A stretch of 64,000 bases of DNA from Laceyella putida (GTDB lineage Bacteria; Bacillota; Bacilli; Thermoactinomycetales; Thermoactinomycetaceae), in the NCBI RefSeq assembly GCF_042665195.1, contig NZ_JBHTBW010000058.1, positions 20,814-84,813 of the forward strand, in the 5' to 3' direction. Position 1 is the first letter of the stretch. Every line of letters begins with the position of its first letter. Below are positions 51,616 through 60,458 of this stretch, in pieces. Below the pieces are notes generated by a model. The model saw only the letters and a program-made list of their open reading frames with translations. It did not search any database and was not told the origin of the DNA. Made by a program: the position numbers and the translations under genes.

Positions 51616-52474
51616 TGCACATTCACGTCCATCCCGTTCACTAATCCCTTTGATGGATTGACGACGACCTGATCGCTGGCCAGAAGACCCGACAAGATCT
51701 CCACCCACTGTTCATTCCGTTTGCCGACCCGAACAGCCTTTTCCACCGCTTTCCCCTCACGGACCACATAGACCACTTGTTGCTCCTCCCGTTCCACGAC
51801 CGCAGTGGCGGGAAGGCTCATCGCCTCGGCATTGGACGTAACAATATCCACAATTAACTTGGTTCCAATCTTAAAGGGAGGTTTGCCACCAAGCGTAATC
51901 TCCACCGGATATTGACTTGCTCATCTTCAGCCAATCCATGCTCATTGGGCAGCATGCCCACATCCTTCACCTTGCCTTGCCATCCTTTTTCCGGCATGGC
52001 TTCGGTCATCACCCTGGCGGATTGCCCCACTTTTACTTTCATGATGTCAAATTCGGAAATGTTGGCCACCACTTTCAACTGAGACATGTCCGCTACGACG
52101 ACAATCGGTCCGTTCCCCCCTTGACCCGAAACCAGGATGTTTTCCGCTCTGACGACGGTGCCGTTCATCTTGCTTGTCACAAAAGTGCTGCCTCCCGCCG
52201 CGCCTTCATACTCAACCAGCCGATCGCCTTTCGCCACTTTCTCTCCCGTTTCCACCAACACTCGCTTTATCTCACCGCGTTCCGGTTGCACATAGACCTC
52301 TTGCTTCTTTGCCGACTCCAACTTGCCCGATGTGGTAAAGGTTTCTTTCAACTTTACGGATGTCAACCGACTTACCTTGACCGACTCATCTGCCCGCACA
52401 TGCTGGATCACGGCCGCGACGATTGCCACAGTCATCAATGCCGCGCCCCCGATTTTCATCCACTTGTTCTTCAT
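51612..52474 (-). pseudogene. Efflux RND/MacA-type adaptor subunit, frameshifted
   Basis: The N-terminal frame starts MKNKWMKIGGAALMTVAIVA (one membrane helix), followed by lipoyl-like halves ('KRVLVETGEKVAKGDRLVEY') and beta-barrel sequence up to 'NEHGLAEDEQVN'. The reading then shifts: the C-terminal part 'YPVEITLGGKPPFKIGTKLI ... VNGMDVNVQ' lies in the next frame. A single missing base in GTCAATATCCG (about 51906-51916; GTCAAnTATCCG would restore it) explains this. The downstream ATPase and permease are intact, so it may be a sequencing error rather than a true mutation. Confidence 0.8.
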
Positions 52475-52680
52475 AAGACGCCTCCCTCTCTCATCATGAT
52501 TGTCACGAACACCCTCTTCTGGTCTGCGAATTTTCTCCGGCGATCCTCTTTTGGTTTCATTATCCAATTCTACATTATTATGCAATATTCGCAAAAGGGG
52601 TAATTTTGCGATAAACGGAGTCGTTTTGAACTTTCACTGTAATTCTATAGGTTGTTTGCCTAATCCTGTAAAAGACCGCA

Positions 52681-52715
52681 AAAAAGTTGCACCCCCTAAC
52701 CGAGGTGCAACTTTG
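52681..52715 (-). terminator. Terminator after tRNA-Ala
   Basis: AAAGTTGCACC (52684-52694) and GGTGCAACTTT (52705-52715) form an 11-bp stem with a TTTTTTG tail on the minus strand, six nt after the tRNA 3' end. Confidence 0.92.
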
Positions 52716-52720
52716 GTTTT

Positions 52721-52796
52721 GGTGGAGCTAAGCGGATTCGAACCGCTGACCCCCTGCTTGCAAGGCAGGTGCTCTCCCAGCTGAGCTATAGCCCCA
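52721..52796 (-). tRNA. tRNA-Ala (anticodon TGC)
   Basis: On the minus strand the 76-nt sequence folds as a cloverleaf: acceptor GGGGCTA / TAGCTCC, D arm with GCTC...GAGC, anticodon arm CCTGC-CTTGCAA-GCAGG with anticodon TGC, and T arm 'GGTTCGAATCC'. The 3' CCA (52721-52723) is encoded. It reads all GCN codons through wobble. It stands alone with its own terminator. Confidence 0.97.
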
Positions 52797-52978
52797 TATG
52801 ATATTAAAGACAAGAATTATATTACTATCTGGGATATCGGAAGTCAAGCAAGGGCAGAAATGAAAGAAAGTTAAGACGAATCGATTCGCCGACGGTAACG
52901 AACTTTTTCCGATCCGGCAAGTGGCTTTTCATCCGTATGGGCGGGAGCCTGATTTCCCTTTGGCCACACAACGCTTTA

Positions 52979-53008
52979 TAAAAAAAGACCAGCTCATTGA
53001 GCTGATCT
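52979..53008 (-). terminator. Terminator after the small membrane-protein gene
   Basis: AGACCAGCTC (52986-52995) and GAGCTGATCT (52999-53008), 3-nt loop, give a stem with a run of T on the minus strand. The stem overlaps the gene's stop codon. It ends the pseudokinase operon. Confidence 0.88.
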
Positions 53009-53225
53009 ATTCTTCCTCTTGCGCTTTCGCTTTTATTTCTGTTCCCGCTTGAACAGGTGGGAAATCGATCTGTTCCAGTTCCATTTGCAATGAAGGCGTC
53101 TGCACCACAATGGGAGGCAACGCCTCGCTGTCGGAGGCGAAGGTGAGAAGCGCTCCCACCCCAAAAATGGTGAAAAATAGCCCGCCAACCCAGCGTTTAC
53201 GATTTTTTCGCATCGGTTTCTTCAT
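53007..53225 (-). CDS. Small single-pass membrane protein of the pseudokinase operon
   Basis: The 72-residue protein has a basic N-terminus (MKKPMRKNRKRWVGG), one membrane helix (LFFTIFGVGALLTFASDS) and an acidic extracellular tail rich in Pro, Gln and Glu. It overlaps the 3' end of the TPR pseudokinase gene by 29 nt, so it is probably translated with it. No family is recognised; a role as an accessory subunit of the pair upstream is an inference. Confidence 0.65.
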   Translation of the reverse strand: MKKPMRKNRKRWVGGLFFTIFGVGALLTFASDSEALPPIVVQTPSLQMELEQIDFPPVQAGTEIKAKAQEEE

Positions 53226-55185
53226 CCTTCTTCTCCTCCTTTTTAGGCGATGCCGGTTTTGGCTTGATCATCTGGGCTTTTTTGATCGCTTCTTGCACCA
53301 AGGCGTTATTTGCGTCAATCTGGTAAGCTTTTTCAAGCGCACCCAAGGCTTTCTCTTTTTCCCCCAACGCGATGTACGTCAGTCCCAACTGATATAGGTA
53401 CGTGGCATTGTTCGGCTCCAACTCCGCCGCTTTCTCCGCCGCATAGTTCGCCGATTTGAAGTTACCATGCAAATAATGTGCCAACGCCTTGTAGTATTGT
53501 CCCTCTGGGAATCGTTTCTCTTTATCCACCGCATCATCAAACGCGCGATACGCCCGTTTGGTGTAATCCGCCATCTCCTCTTCTTTCTTCTCTTCACTGA
53601 GGGAATTGTTTTTGGAGATTTGTTCCCATTTCTTCAGGTAAAGTACCCCCAGGGTGAGATAGTACTTCTCTTCATCGCGATCGGCGTATTTCACCGCTTT
53701 TTTGGCTTCGTTAATCGCATCGTCCAACTCGCCTTTGGTGTTGAGAAATACGGCTAAATCATGGTAATAGCGGGAGGTCTTTTTGCTGACCATCGTGGCG
53801 TAGCGAAGGGACTGGATCGCCTTGTCATACTGCTTTAAAGCCCCGTAGATTTTTCCTTGATGATAATAATAAGACCCTGCACTGGGATTTAGCTTTACGG
53901 CACGGTCCGCCGCTTCCATCGCGCGGGAATAATCTTTCAAGTAGTAAGCGAAGACCCCCAAGTCATCGTACAGTCTCGCTTCTTCAGGAAATGCAATGAT
54001 TGCCGCTTCCAGCACTTGCTTCCCTTTTTCGTATTCTTGCGCCACGCCATACATATTGGCCAGGTTGATGTAGTATTCTTTTTTGCCCAAATCGGCACTG
54101 AGCGCCTTCCGCCCCAAGTCAATCGCCTGTTCCAGCTGTTTGCGGTCATACGCCAAGTTGGATTGCTGATAATAGGCGAAAGCTTGCTCGCTTCCTTGCT
54201 CTACCGTCGGGTCAAGAATGCCCCCGGCGGCCAAGACATCTTCTGCCGAATCGCCACTCAACCATGAAAACGCCATAAAAGCCAAGGCCAACACGGCGAC
54301 CACACCGATCAGCGCCAGAATCGGCCGACGCGCCCGCGGGCGTTCCCCGACCGCTTGGCCTTTCACCGGCTGCTTCCCTTTCACTGAGGTCGGCAAAGCT
54401 TCTGCGGTCTTGGTTTCAGGAGTGCTCGTTTTATCCGGCAGGGCTTCCGTTGCCGGTTTGGCCTTTTTCTGCTTTTTCTCTTCATACTGCTCAGCCCACC
54501 GCCAGAAATCCTGAACGCGGGGCCGTTTTAATGGATCTGATGACAACGCGCGTTGAATCAGGCTTTCCAGCTCGAGCGACATATCCTTCCGCGTCGCTTT
54601 CACTTGCTCCACTTTGTCGGCTTTGTCATCGACTCGTTTTCCTGTGAGCATCTGGTACAGCAATTGGGCCACTTTCTTCACATCTTCCGCTTCACGGCGC
54701 GTCACCCCAAACAGTCGCTTGGGCCCGCCAAACAAGAAGCGGACTTCCCCCGTCGAGGTAATCATCATATTCTGCGGATCCACCAGCGCAAACTGCTCTT
54801 CATCGTAACACTGCATCAAATGGTTGGTGACCATTTTCAGTATCCGGGCGACTTCATCCATCGCGAGCGGAGCGGTGCGCATCAGATAGATTCCTAACAG
54901 AATCCCTTCCATCTTATTGAATACCTGATACAGCTTCCCATCTTCCAAAAACACTTCTTGAATCGGGAAGAACATTTCCTGATTGCGTGACATCAACTCA
55001 TCCAGTTCGTAATCAGCCGGCTTTTTCTTCATCTCGACCGCATGAATGAAGCGAGTGTGCCCGGAATCCAGCTGCCCTTCTTTCTTCATGGTGGTATAAT
55101 AAAGAACCCCTTCTACAAAGGGAAACACATTGATAATCTCATATGTACCTTGTATCTTGTCGCCTTTCTTTTTAAACTCACTCAT
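53197..55185 (-). CDS. Pseudokinase-TM-TPR membrane protein
   Basis: The 662-residue protein has an N-terminal kinase-like domain (about residues 1-240), a Lys/Pro-rich linker, one membrane helix ('RPILALIGVVAVLALAFMAF', about 285-305), and about eight TPR motifs (e.g. 'YYINLANMYGVAQEYEKGKQ', 'YLYQLGLTYIALGEKEKALG') on the outer side. The kinase region keeps the 'VDPQNMMI' position of the catalytic loop but lacks HRD and DFG, so it is a pseudokinase. It starts MSEFKKKGDK with GGAGGAG upstream, 8 nt inside the preceding paralog. A loose parallel is EssB/YukC of type VII secretion, but no such genes are near. Confidence 0.75.
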   Translation of the reverse strand: MSEFKKKGDKIQGTYEIINVFPFVEGVLYYTTMKKEGQLDSGHTRFIHAVEMKKKPADYELDELMSRNQEMFFPIQEVFLEDGKLYQVFNKMEGILLGIYLMRTAPLAMDEVARILKMVTNHLMQCYDEEQFALVDPQNMMITSTGEVRFLFGGPKRLFGVTRREAEDVKKVAQLLYQMLTGKRVDDKADKVEQVKATRKDMSLELESLIQRALSSDPLKRPRVQDFWRWAEQYEEKKQKKAKPATEALPDKTSTPETKTAEALPTSVKGKQPVKGQAVGERPRARRPILALIGVVAVLALAFMAFSWLSGDSAEDVLAAGGILDPTVEQGSEQAFAYYQQSNLAYDRKQLEQAIDLGRKALSADLGKKEYYINLANMYGVAQEYEKGKQVLEAAIIAFPEEARLYDDLGVFAYYLKDYSRAMEAADRAVKLNPSAGSYYYHQGKIYGALKQYDKAIQSLRYATMVSKKTSRYYHDLAVFLNTKGELDDAINEAKKAVKYADRDEEKYYLTLGVLYLKKWEQISKNNSLSEEKKEEEMADYTKRAYRAFDDAVDKEKRFPEGQYYKALAHYLHGNFKSANYAAEKAAELEPNNATYLYQLGLTYIALGEKEKALGALEKAYQIDANNALVQEAIKKAQMIKPKPASPKKEEKKDEETDAKKS

Positions 55186-55936
55186 CACGCTCTCCTCCAA
55201 CTTTCACCCTTCGTTCTATTAACCATTCCAGAAAATCGGCTGTTTCACTAATCGTCGGTCGCTTATGGAGATCAAATGAACATGTGCGGCTAACCCATTC
55301 ATCCAACTCGGGCGGGCACTCCGCGCAATAGGTGGAAATCGGCGGAATCGTCAAGCCAACGCCCATGGGGTTTTTTCCCGTTAACATTCTATAAATCAAT
55401 GCTCCCAGCGTATATGAATCGACAAGTTGGTTCGTCTTCTGATCCACTTGGGGAACCACCCCTTTGGGAATCGTCCCCCAAGCCCCGCCATATAAGAAGC
55501 GGATCGCCTTGCCGGGAGTCAACACAATATTTTGCGGATGGATGATCGTCAATTGGTTCTCTCCATATAACCGTAGCAGGTGATTTACGATTCCCCGCGC
55601 TATCCAGACGGCTTCTTTCAAGTTTAGAGGAGAATGCTGAATTAAATGATGAGCAAGGAGGATTCCTTCCAAGCGGCGAAACACTTGATACAAGACGCCG
55701 TCTTCCACAAACACTTCCCGCACCGGAAAAAAAACGGACTCATCCCGCGCCGAAATCGCCTCCGGCTCCACTTGCTGTGGCATCGCCCCCAGCTCAAGCG
55801 CATGGATAAAACGGGTATATGCGATACCCGAATCCAGGCTCACTTCCGTATAATACAGGGTGCCGATGACAAATGGAAATGTTTTGAGCACACGGTACGT
55901 CCCGTTGATCATCTCCCCTTGTTCTTTCAGCCTCAT
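55178..55936 (-). CDS. Kinase-like pseudokinase, paralog of the TPR protein's N-terminal domain
   Basis: The 252-residue protein begins MRLKEQGEMINGTYRVLKTF and aligns along its length with the N-terminal domain of the next gene: 'GTLYYTE...TRFIHALE', 'FFPVREVFVEDGVLYQVFRR', 'LEGILLAHHLIQHSP' and 'IIHPQNIVLTPGKAIRFLYG'. HPQN replaces HRDxxxxN and DFG is absent, so catalysis is unlikely. It lacks a membrane helix and TPRs. It overlaps its paralog by 8 nt, consistent with tandem duplication and co-translation. Confidence 0.7.
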   Translation of the reverse strand: MRLKEQGEMINGTYRVLKTFPFVIGTLYYTEVSLDSGIAYTRFIHALELGAMPQQVEPEAISARDESVFFPVREVFVEDGVLYQVFRRLEGILLAHHLIQHSPLNLKEAVWIARGIVNHLLRLYGENQLTIIHPQNIVLTPGKAIRFLYGGAWGTIPKGVVPQVDQKTNQLVDSYTLGALIYRMLTGKNPMGVGLTIPPISTYCAECPPELDEWVSRTCSFDLHKRPTISETADFLEWLIERRVKVGGERDE

Positions 55937-56206
55937 ACAGCGCTTCCCCTTTAAATCTGATTTTTACTTTTTTAAGATCCGAACCTACTACCTTCCATTC
56001 TATCACGAACCCCCCTCATTAGAGTAGAGATCGGAGTTAGTTCATACATCTTTAAATGAACTTATATGCAGGAAAAAGAAAAGGGGTGTTTAATTTTAAA
56101 GGAAATCTAACTCGAACCCACTATTCGCCCCCTACTAAACTTAGTTGCAACGAGCCATCTCTTCACTGAAGCGAACCATCTTTCCATGAATTGGAGGATT
56201 CCTCTC

Positions 56207-57469
56207 ATGAATCGACAAGTGATTCGTAGTTGGGCCATGTATGATTGGGCCAACTCCGCCTTTGCCACGACCATCATGGCAGCGGTAATGCCCATTTTCT
56301 TCTCCGATGTGGCGGGGAAAGGACTCGATCCTACCACATCGACCGCCTATTGGGGTTACACCCAATCGCTCTCATTGATCATGATTGTGTTTCTCTCTCC
56401 CCTGCTCGGGGCCATTGCCGATGTCACCAACAAGAAAAAAGGCTTTCTGCGGTTTTTCACTCTCTTGGGAACCACTTCTTCCCTCTTGATGGTCACGATT
56501 GGCGAAGGGGATTGGCTCTGGGCTTCCCTGCTCGTCTTTCTGGGCACGCTGGCTTTCTCTGGTGCCAACATCTTTTATGGACGCTTTTCTGACAGAGATC
56601 GCCCCAGAAGAGAAAAGAGATCAGGTTTCTTCCCTCGGTTATGCTTATGGATATATCGGCGGCGGCATCCTGTTGACCATTAATCTGGTCATGATCCAGT
56701 TTCATGAAACGATCGGCATCAGTAAACTCTTGGCCACCCAGCTTTCCTTCCTGACTGTGGGAATCTGGTGTGGGGCTTTGCCACCCCTCTGTTTAAACAT
56801 GTACCCGAACCGCCGAAAACATCAGGAAGCCGATCCACCACCCAGATCATGCGCCAAGGCTTCTCCACGGTCATCCAAACCTTGCGGCGCATCCACCGGA
56901 ATCCCGAATTGCTCAAATTCCTGCTCGCCTTCTGGTTTTTCAATGATGGCATCAATACCATTATCAAGATGGCCACCATCTATGGAACCGAGATTGGCAT
57001 CGCCCAAGGGGATCTCATCGCCGCCTTGCTCATTACCCAATTTGTCGGAATCCCCTGCACCTTGTTGTTCGCCAACATCGCAGACCGAATCGGAACCAAG
57101 CTCACCCTCATCCTCACCTTGATCATCTATCTCATCATCGTCACCTTGGGCTATTTTATGACAACTAGCCTTCATTTTTATCTGCTGGCCATTATGGTTG
57201 GCTTCGTGCAGGGAGGAAGCCAGGCCCTAAGCCGCTCGATTTTCAGCCTGATGGTTCCACCTGCCCACAACGCCGAGTTCTTCGGTTTCTTTGGACTCTC
57301 CGGCAAGTTCGCCTCTGTCTTCGGCCCTGCCGTCTTTGGACTCGTGGGCCAATGGGCCGGAACGAGTCGTGCCGGTATTGCCGCCCTTTCCCTCTTCTTC
57401 TTCATCGGCATCTTGCTGTTGATGTTCGTGGACATCGACAAAGGAAAACAAGAAGCGATCCAAACATAA
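56207..57469 (+). pseudogene. MFS transporter of the UMF1/Atg22-like type, two frameshifts
   Basis: The frame starts MNRQVIRSWAMYDWANSAFA with TTGGAGG upstream, and continues as an UMF1-like permease. After 'FSGANIFYG' the reading must move forward one base: an extra G at 56579-56580 (TATGGACGC for TATGACGC) restores 'DAFLTEIAPEEKRDQVSSLG'. A second, opposite shift at about 56768-56775 (one base missing) restores 'WGFATPLFKHVPEPPKTSGS' and the remainder with the last six helices. The two indels compensate. It is either a recent pseudogene or a sequence with two indel errors. Confidence 0.8.
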
Positions 57470-57493
57470 AAGCTCTTCCCCATCGGGAGAGCT
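57468..57493. terminator. Terminator between the MFS gene and the next convergent gene
   Basis: AGCTCT-T-CCC (57471-57480) pairs with GGG-AGAGCT (57485-57493) with one bulged T and a 4-nt loop. On the minus strand it is followed by TTTA. It can serve either neighbour. Confidence 0.6.
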
Positions 57494-57509
57494 CACATTC
57501 TCTTTGCCC

Positions 57510-58346
57510 TTAACTTGAAATCGAATTTCGCGGATTGCGGTTCTTCACATAAATCGAGGTGAGCAAGAGCGGTTCCTTCTCCGTTTGCGGCATCGTATCC
57601 TGACATACCCCGGACTCTTCCGCATGCCGGCGATGATTCAGATTCAACGCTCGCAGCACTCCTCTATAACACAGGGATAATTGCCATAGGCCAAACCACA
57701 AATCGAGGCGGTACAAGGGAACGTGACGGGAAAACCGCCGATGCAACCGATGCCACGCTTGCAAATCTTTGGCGAACAGCTCTTGTTGGGTTTGAACCAA
57801 CAGGGCATACTGATCGCGCAACTTACTTAGCTCGGTTATCATGTCTCCTGAAGCCATGTGCTCTTGCACGGACTTTAAGAGCATTCTCCGTCCATTCAAC
57901 ACCACTTGGGTCATCTCTTGTTCCAATCGGATCAATACCATGGACGCTTCCTCAACCGAGCGAACCGCTTCCAAAAACGCACTCCCCATTCCCCGTTCAG
58001 CCAGATGGTGCAACACCTGAATCATCTGGTATAACTTCACCATCAGTTTCGGTTTCAAGTGTTTCTGACCCATTCCGAAAAACAAGTTCTGGCTGACATC
58101 CACCAAATGCACCACTTGGTATATCACTTCCCGCACCTCTTTAAACGACAACACCATTCCATCATCCCGCACCACCAACGTCGATTGGAAAGGCTGATAA
58201 CAGACGTAATAATAACAATACCCTTGATACTGAATGCGCCATGGCAACACTTCACTCGTTTCCTCTGCTTGGCGATGCCGGTCGATCACCCGCATCACCG
58301 CTTCGGGAATCTCCAACTTCCCTTTCTTCATGGGAATGAACTGCAA
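57510..58346 (-). CDS. Unrecognised helical protein
   Basis: The 278-residue protein (TTG start 58344-58346 after GGGGGTG; an upstream ATG at 58400 and a downstream ATG at 58331 are alternatives) contains 'KGKLEIPEAVMRVIDRHRQA', a segment rich in aromatic residues 'IQYQGYCYYYVCYQPFQSTL', and then long helices. No transmembrane helix or known motif is evident. Cysteines are few. It has no operon partner. The gene may belong to a lineage-specific family. Confidence 0.55.
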   Translation of the reverse strand: MQFIPMKKGKLEIPEAVMRVIDRHRQAEETSEVLPWRIQYQGYCYYYVCYQPFQSTLVVRDDGMVLSFKEVREVIYQVVHLVDVSQNLFFGMGQKHLKPKLMVKLYQMIQVLHHLAERGMGSAFLEAVRSVEEASMVLIRLEQEMTQVVLNGRRMLLKSVQEHMASGDMITELSKLRDQYALLVQTQQELFAKDLQAWHRLHRRFSRHVPLYRLDLWFGLWQLSLCYRGVLRALNLNHRRHAEESGVCQDTMPQTEKEPLLLTSIYVKNRNPRNSISS

Positions 58347-58400
58347 CCATCCCACCCCCTGTCTTACCCTTTTGGAAGTCAAGGCTCTGGTCATCCTCAT

Positions 58401-58775
58401 TGATCTATCTCATCGGGGCGTGGTCTAAAGCCCGCTTGCTACCTTTTCATGAGGGAATCCCCCACACACGATGCCATATCCCAAACAACTTGGTCCAACT
58501 CGAGGGAAACCCCCTCTCCTTCCAAAGCCCACGCTCACCCGTTATACTGAAACGGAATGATCCCTATCCCTTTTCGCCATAGACAAACCTTTTCCCCTTC
58601 TATCCGCGTGGAACGGAAAGACAGGTTAATTAATATTAGAAAAAGTCTATAATCGAAAATTATTTTTATTTGAATAAAGTATGAACAAAGCTATAATGAA
58701 TATTAGCTCACCCTTGGAAAGTGTTAGCACCTTTTATCCCATTCTTTTTGAATTTATTCCGTTTTAAATGGACTA
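58401..58775. other. Non-coding gap
   Basis: The stretch between the unrecognised gene and the promoter at 58776 is AT-rich in its second half, with two TATAAT-like boxes (about 58650 and 58692). No credible ORF or terminator was found. Confidence 0.4.
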
Positions 58776-58804
58776 TTGACAACCTAAACGCACTTATTTA
58801 AACT
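58776..58804 (+). promoter_or_regulatory. Sigma-A promoter for the HTH gene
   Basis: TTGACA (58776-58781), a 17-nt spacer and TAAACT (58799-58804) lie just upstream of the small regulator gene. Confidence 0.75.
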
Positions 58805-58834
58805 AAAAACCAATGAGTAAAGGGGGGCTGACCG

Positions 58835-59050
58835 GTGAAGGTCTACACGCCCGAAGAGGTGGCTGACATTCTCCGTGTCAACATCAACTCCGTCTATCAG
58901 TGGATCAAGGAGGGCAAACTGGCTCATGCCAAGTTGGGGGTGCGCATGATTCGCATCAGCGACGACCAGCTACAAGATTTTTTTTCACGCATGTCCGTCA
59001 AAGCTACATATCCCTCCTCCAGACATCCAGATGACCCGCATGAAGATTAG
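58835..59050 (+). CDS. Excisionase-family (HTH_17) DNA-binding protein
   Basis: The 71-residue protein starts at GTG (AAAGGGGGG upstream) and reads (V)KVYTPEEVADILRVNINSV, YQWIKEGKLAHAKLGVRMIR. This is the MerR-like winged helix of excisionases ('TPEEVADILRVNINSVYQWI' then 'LGVRMIRISDDQL'). Such proteins bind DNA in phages and mobile elements or act as small regulators. No integrase or phage gene is nearby, so it is more likely a stand-alone regulator. Confidence 0.85.
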   Translation: MKVYTPEEVADILRVNINSVYQWIKEGKLAHAKLGVRMIRISDDQLQDFFSRMSVKATYPSSRHPDDPHED

Positions 59051-59314
59051 GTCCAGCCCGTGACTTTTTTCTTTCCAAGGGAGGGCTTCTCTTCATCATC
59101 TTTCTCGTATGGTTCAACCCAAGCTGACCATAAAGCGTGATCACACAAGCAATATGCTTCTCCTCATTTTCTTTAAGATCGTCGTGTCTCAAGAAGGCGG
59201 ACGATTTGCAAGCTTTTGGTTTTGGATATCTGTAAATTGGCGTTTATCATTTCGCTTTACCCACCGTCATTCCCGGACATGACATGATGGTCCGTTTGAT
59301 ATGCGTTGTGGAGT

Positions 59315-59346
59315 CAGGCAGCGAGAACCGTTGCCTGTTTTTGTGT
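59315..59346 (+). terminator. Possible terminator downstream of the HTH gene
   Basis: CAGGCA (59315-59320) and TGCCTG (59332-59337) are followed by TTTTTGTG. The stem is short (6 bp, 11-nt loop). It lies about 265 nt after the HTH gene, in the non-coding gap 59,051-59,405, where nothing else was recognised. Confidence 0.4.
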
Positions 59347-59405
59347 TTTTGGCAATGGAAACAGTCTTTTATTCACATGGGTTATTTGTAATAAATCCCT
59401 TCACA

Positions 59406-59438
59406 TAAAAAGGTCGCGCAGATTTCTTCTGCACGACC
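59406..59438 (-). terminator. Terminator closing the paralog array
   Basis: GGTCGCGCAGA (59412-59422) and TCTGCACGACC (59428-59438), 5-nt loop, give an 11-bp stem with TTTTTATG following on the minus strand. It is 58 nt after the stop of the last paralog. Confidence 0.9.
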
Positions 59439-59495
59439 CGATTGCAAAGCCTTTTCATTTATTGACAGCCCTTTAAAGGTGGATATTATTGGAAA

Positions 59496-59897
59496 TCACT
59501 TACGCTCCAAATCCTCTAGTTTCGTCCATGGTATGACTTGAACCCTTTTCACCTGCTCACATTCATTGTATATAACGATAAATCCAACCGACTTCACATT
59601 TTCAAACCCATAATAGCAGACAAGTTCATCCTTGCGAACAAGCTCTTCTTTCAAAAGTTTATATCTTCTTAAAGAGTTTTCCACCTCTTTCTTCTGCCTG
59701 CCCACAGTGATAAATCGATCCGCTAATTCTTTTTTAATCTCCAGAGCATTCTTTTCAGCTTCCTTTTCCAGATACGCAAAACTCAACAACCGATTATTGG
59801 AATCATAAATCGCTTCATATATCCCTCTGCCGCCAGCTCTACCATAAATCACTTTTATTCCATTGGGTACAACAACCACTGGCTTTACACGGTGCAA
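59496..59897 (-). CDS. Fourth (truncated) member of the putative immunity paralog family
   Basis: The 133-residue frame starts at TTG, (L)HRVKPVVVVPNGIKVIYGRA, and aligns with its three neighbours from the 'V-P-x-G-x-KV-x-YG' region onward ('GRGIYEAIYDSNNRLLSFAY', 'EKEAEKNALEIKKELADRF', 'VGFIVIYNECEQVKRVQVIP'). The N-terminal block present in the others (GDxRxDVEExLGRxxxL) is missing, and a stop lies just upstream, so it is a degenerate or truncated copy at the end of the array. It may be a pseudogene or a shortened but expressed gene. Confidence 0.6.
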   Translation of the reverse strand: MHRVKPVVVVPNGIKVIYGRAGGRGIYEAIYDSNNRLLSFAYLEKEAEKNALEIKKELADRFITVGRQKKEVENSLRRYKLLKEELVRKDELVCYYGFENVKSVGFIVIYNECEQVKRVQVIPWTKLEDLERK

Positions 59898-59940
59898 ACC
59901 ATGTAATCTATTTCAACACAGCGCCCTACACCTCAAAACC

Positions 59941-60420
59941 TTAGTACTGGCCAAAATTAATTTGATCTATGTGTAAATAAGTTGGCAAAGCAGTGGCCTC
60001 CGTCACTTTTTTGGCCTTATTACATTTTACAACTATACCAATGACATGTTTATACTTATTACCGTAAAAACAAACCACACTACCATCAGCTTTTATTATT
60101 TCCTTCAAATTAGCAAAACCATATTTTTTAAATACTTCTTCTACATTTTCTTTTAAACTTCCTACAGTTGCAAATCTATTCACATGTTTTTGCCTTAATT
60201 CGAACCCAGTTTTCTTTACTTCTTCTTTCAGGAAATGAATTTTTAACAACCTATCCTGCTTATCATAAATCATTTCATAAATCCCATGCCCATCCCGTAA
60301 ACCATAAATCACCTTTGTTCCTTCAGGTACTCTCTCGTCCGGTTTAACTCGTTTTAAACTGTAAATTCTCCCTAAATATTCTTCTACATTTAGTCGATGA
60401 TCTCCTAAATGAATATACAT
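59941..60420 (-). CDS. Third member of the putative immunity paralog family
   Basis: The 159-residue protein starts MYIHLGDHRLNVEEYLGRIY, with GGGAGAC upstream. An in-frame ATG further up (60534) would run through the terminator at 60459-60484, so it was rejected. It shares the family pattern GD-R-(D/N)VEE-LGR-L-K-VKP, then 'KVIYGLRDGHGIYEMIYDKQ' and 'VGSLKENVEEVFKKYGFAN', and ends with an FYGN and 'VIGIVV' core. No membrane helix or signal is present, so it should be cytosolic. Confidence 0.7.
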   Translation of the reverse strand: MYIHLGDHRLNVEEYLGRIYSLKRVKPDERVPEGTKVIYGLRDGHGIYEMIYDKQDRLLKIHFLKEEVKKTGFELRQKHVNRFATVGSLKENVEEVFKKYGFANLKEIIKADGSVVCFYGNKYKHVIGIVVKCNKAKKVTEATALPTYLHIDQINFGQY

Positions 60421-60458
60421 TTCAAGTCTCCCGTATTCATTTCCTTTGCCATCTTTAA

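Noticed and set aside
56186..56683. Stand-alone 165-residue transporter fragment
   Set aside because: Its last 40 residues are out-of-frame sequence; the true frame continues after one extra base, so it is treated as one frameshifted gene.
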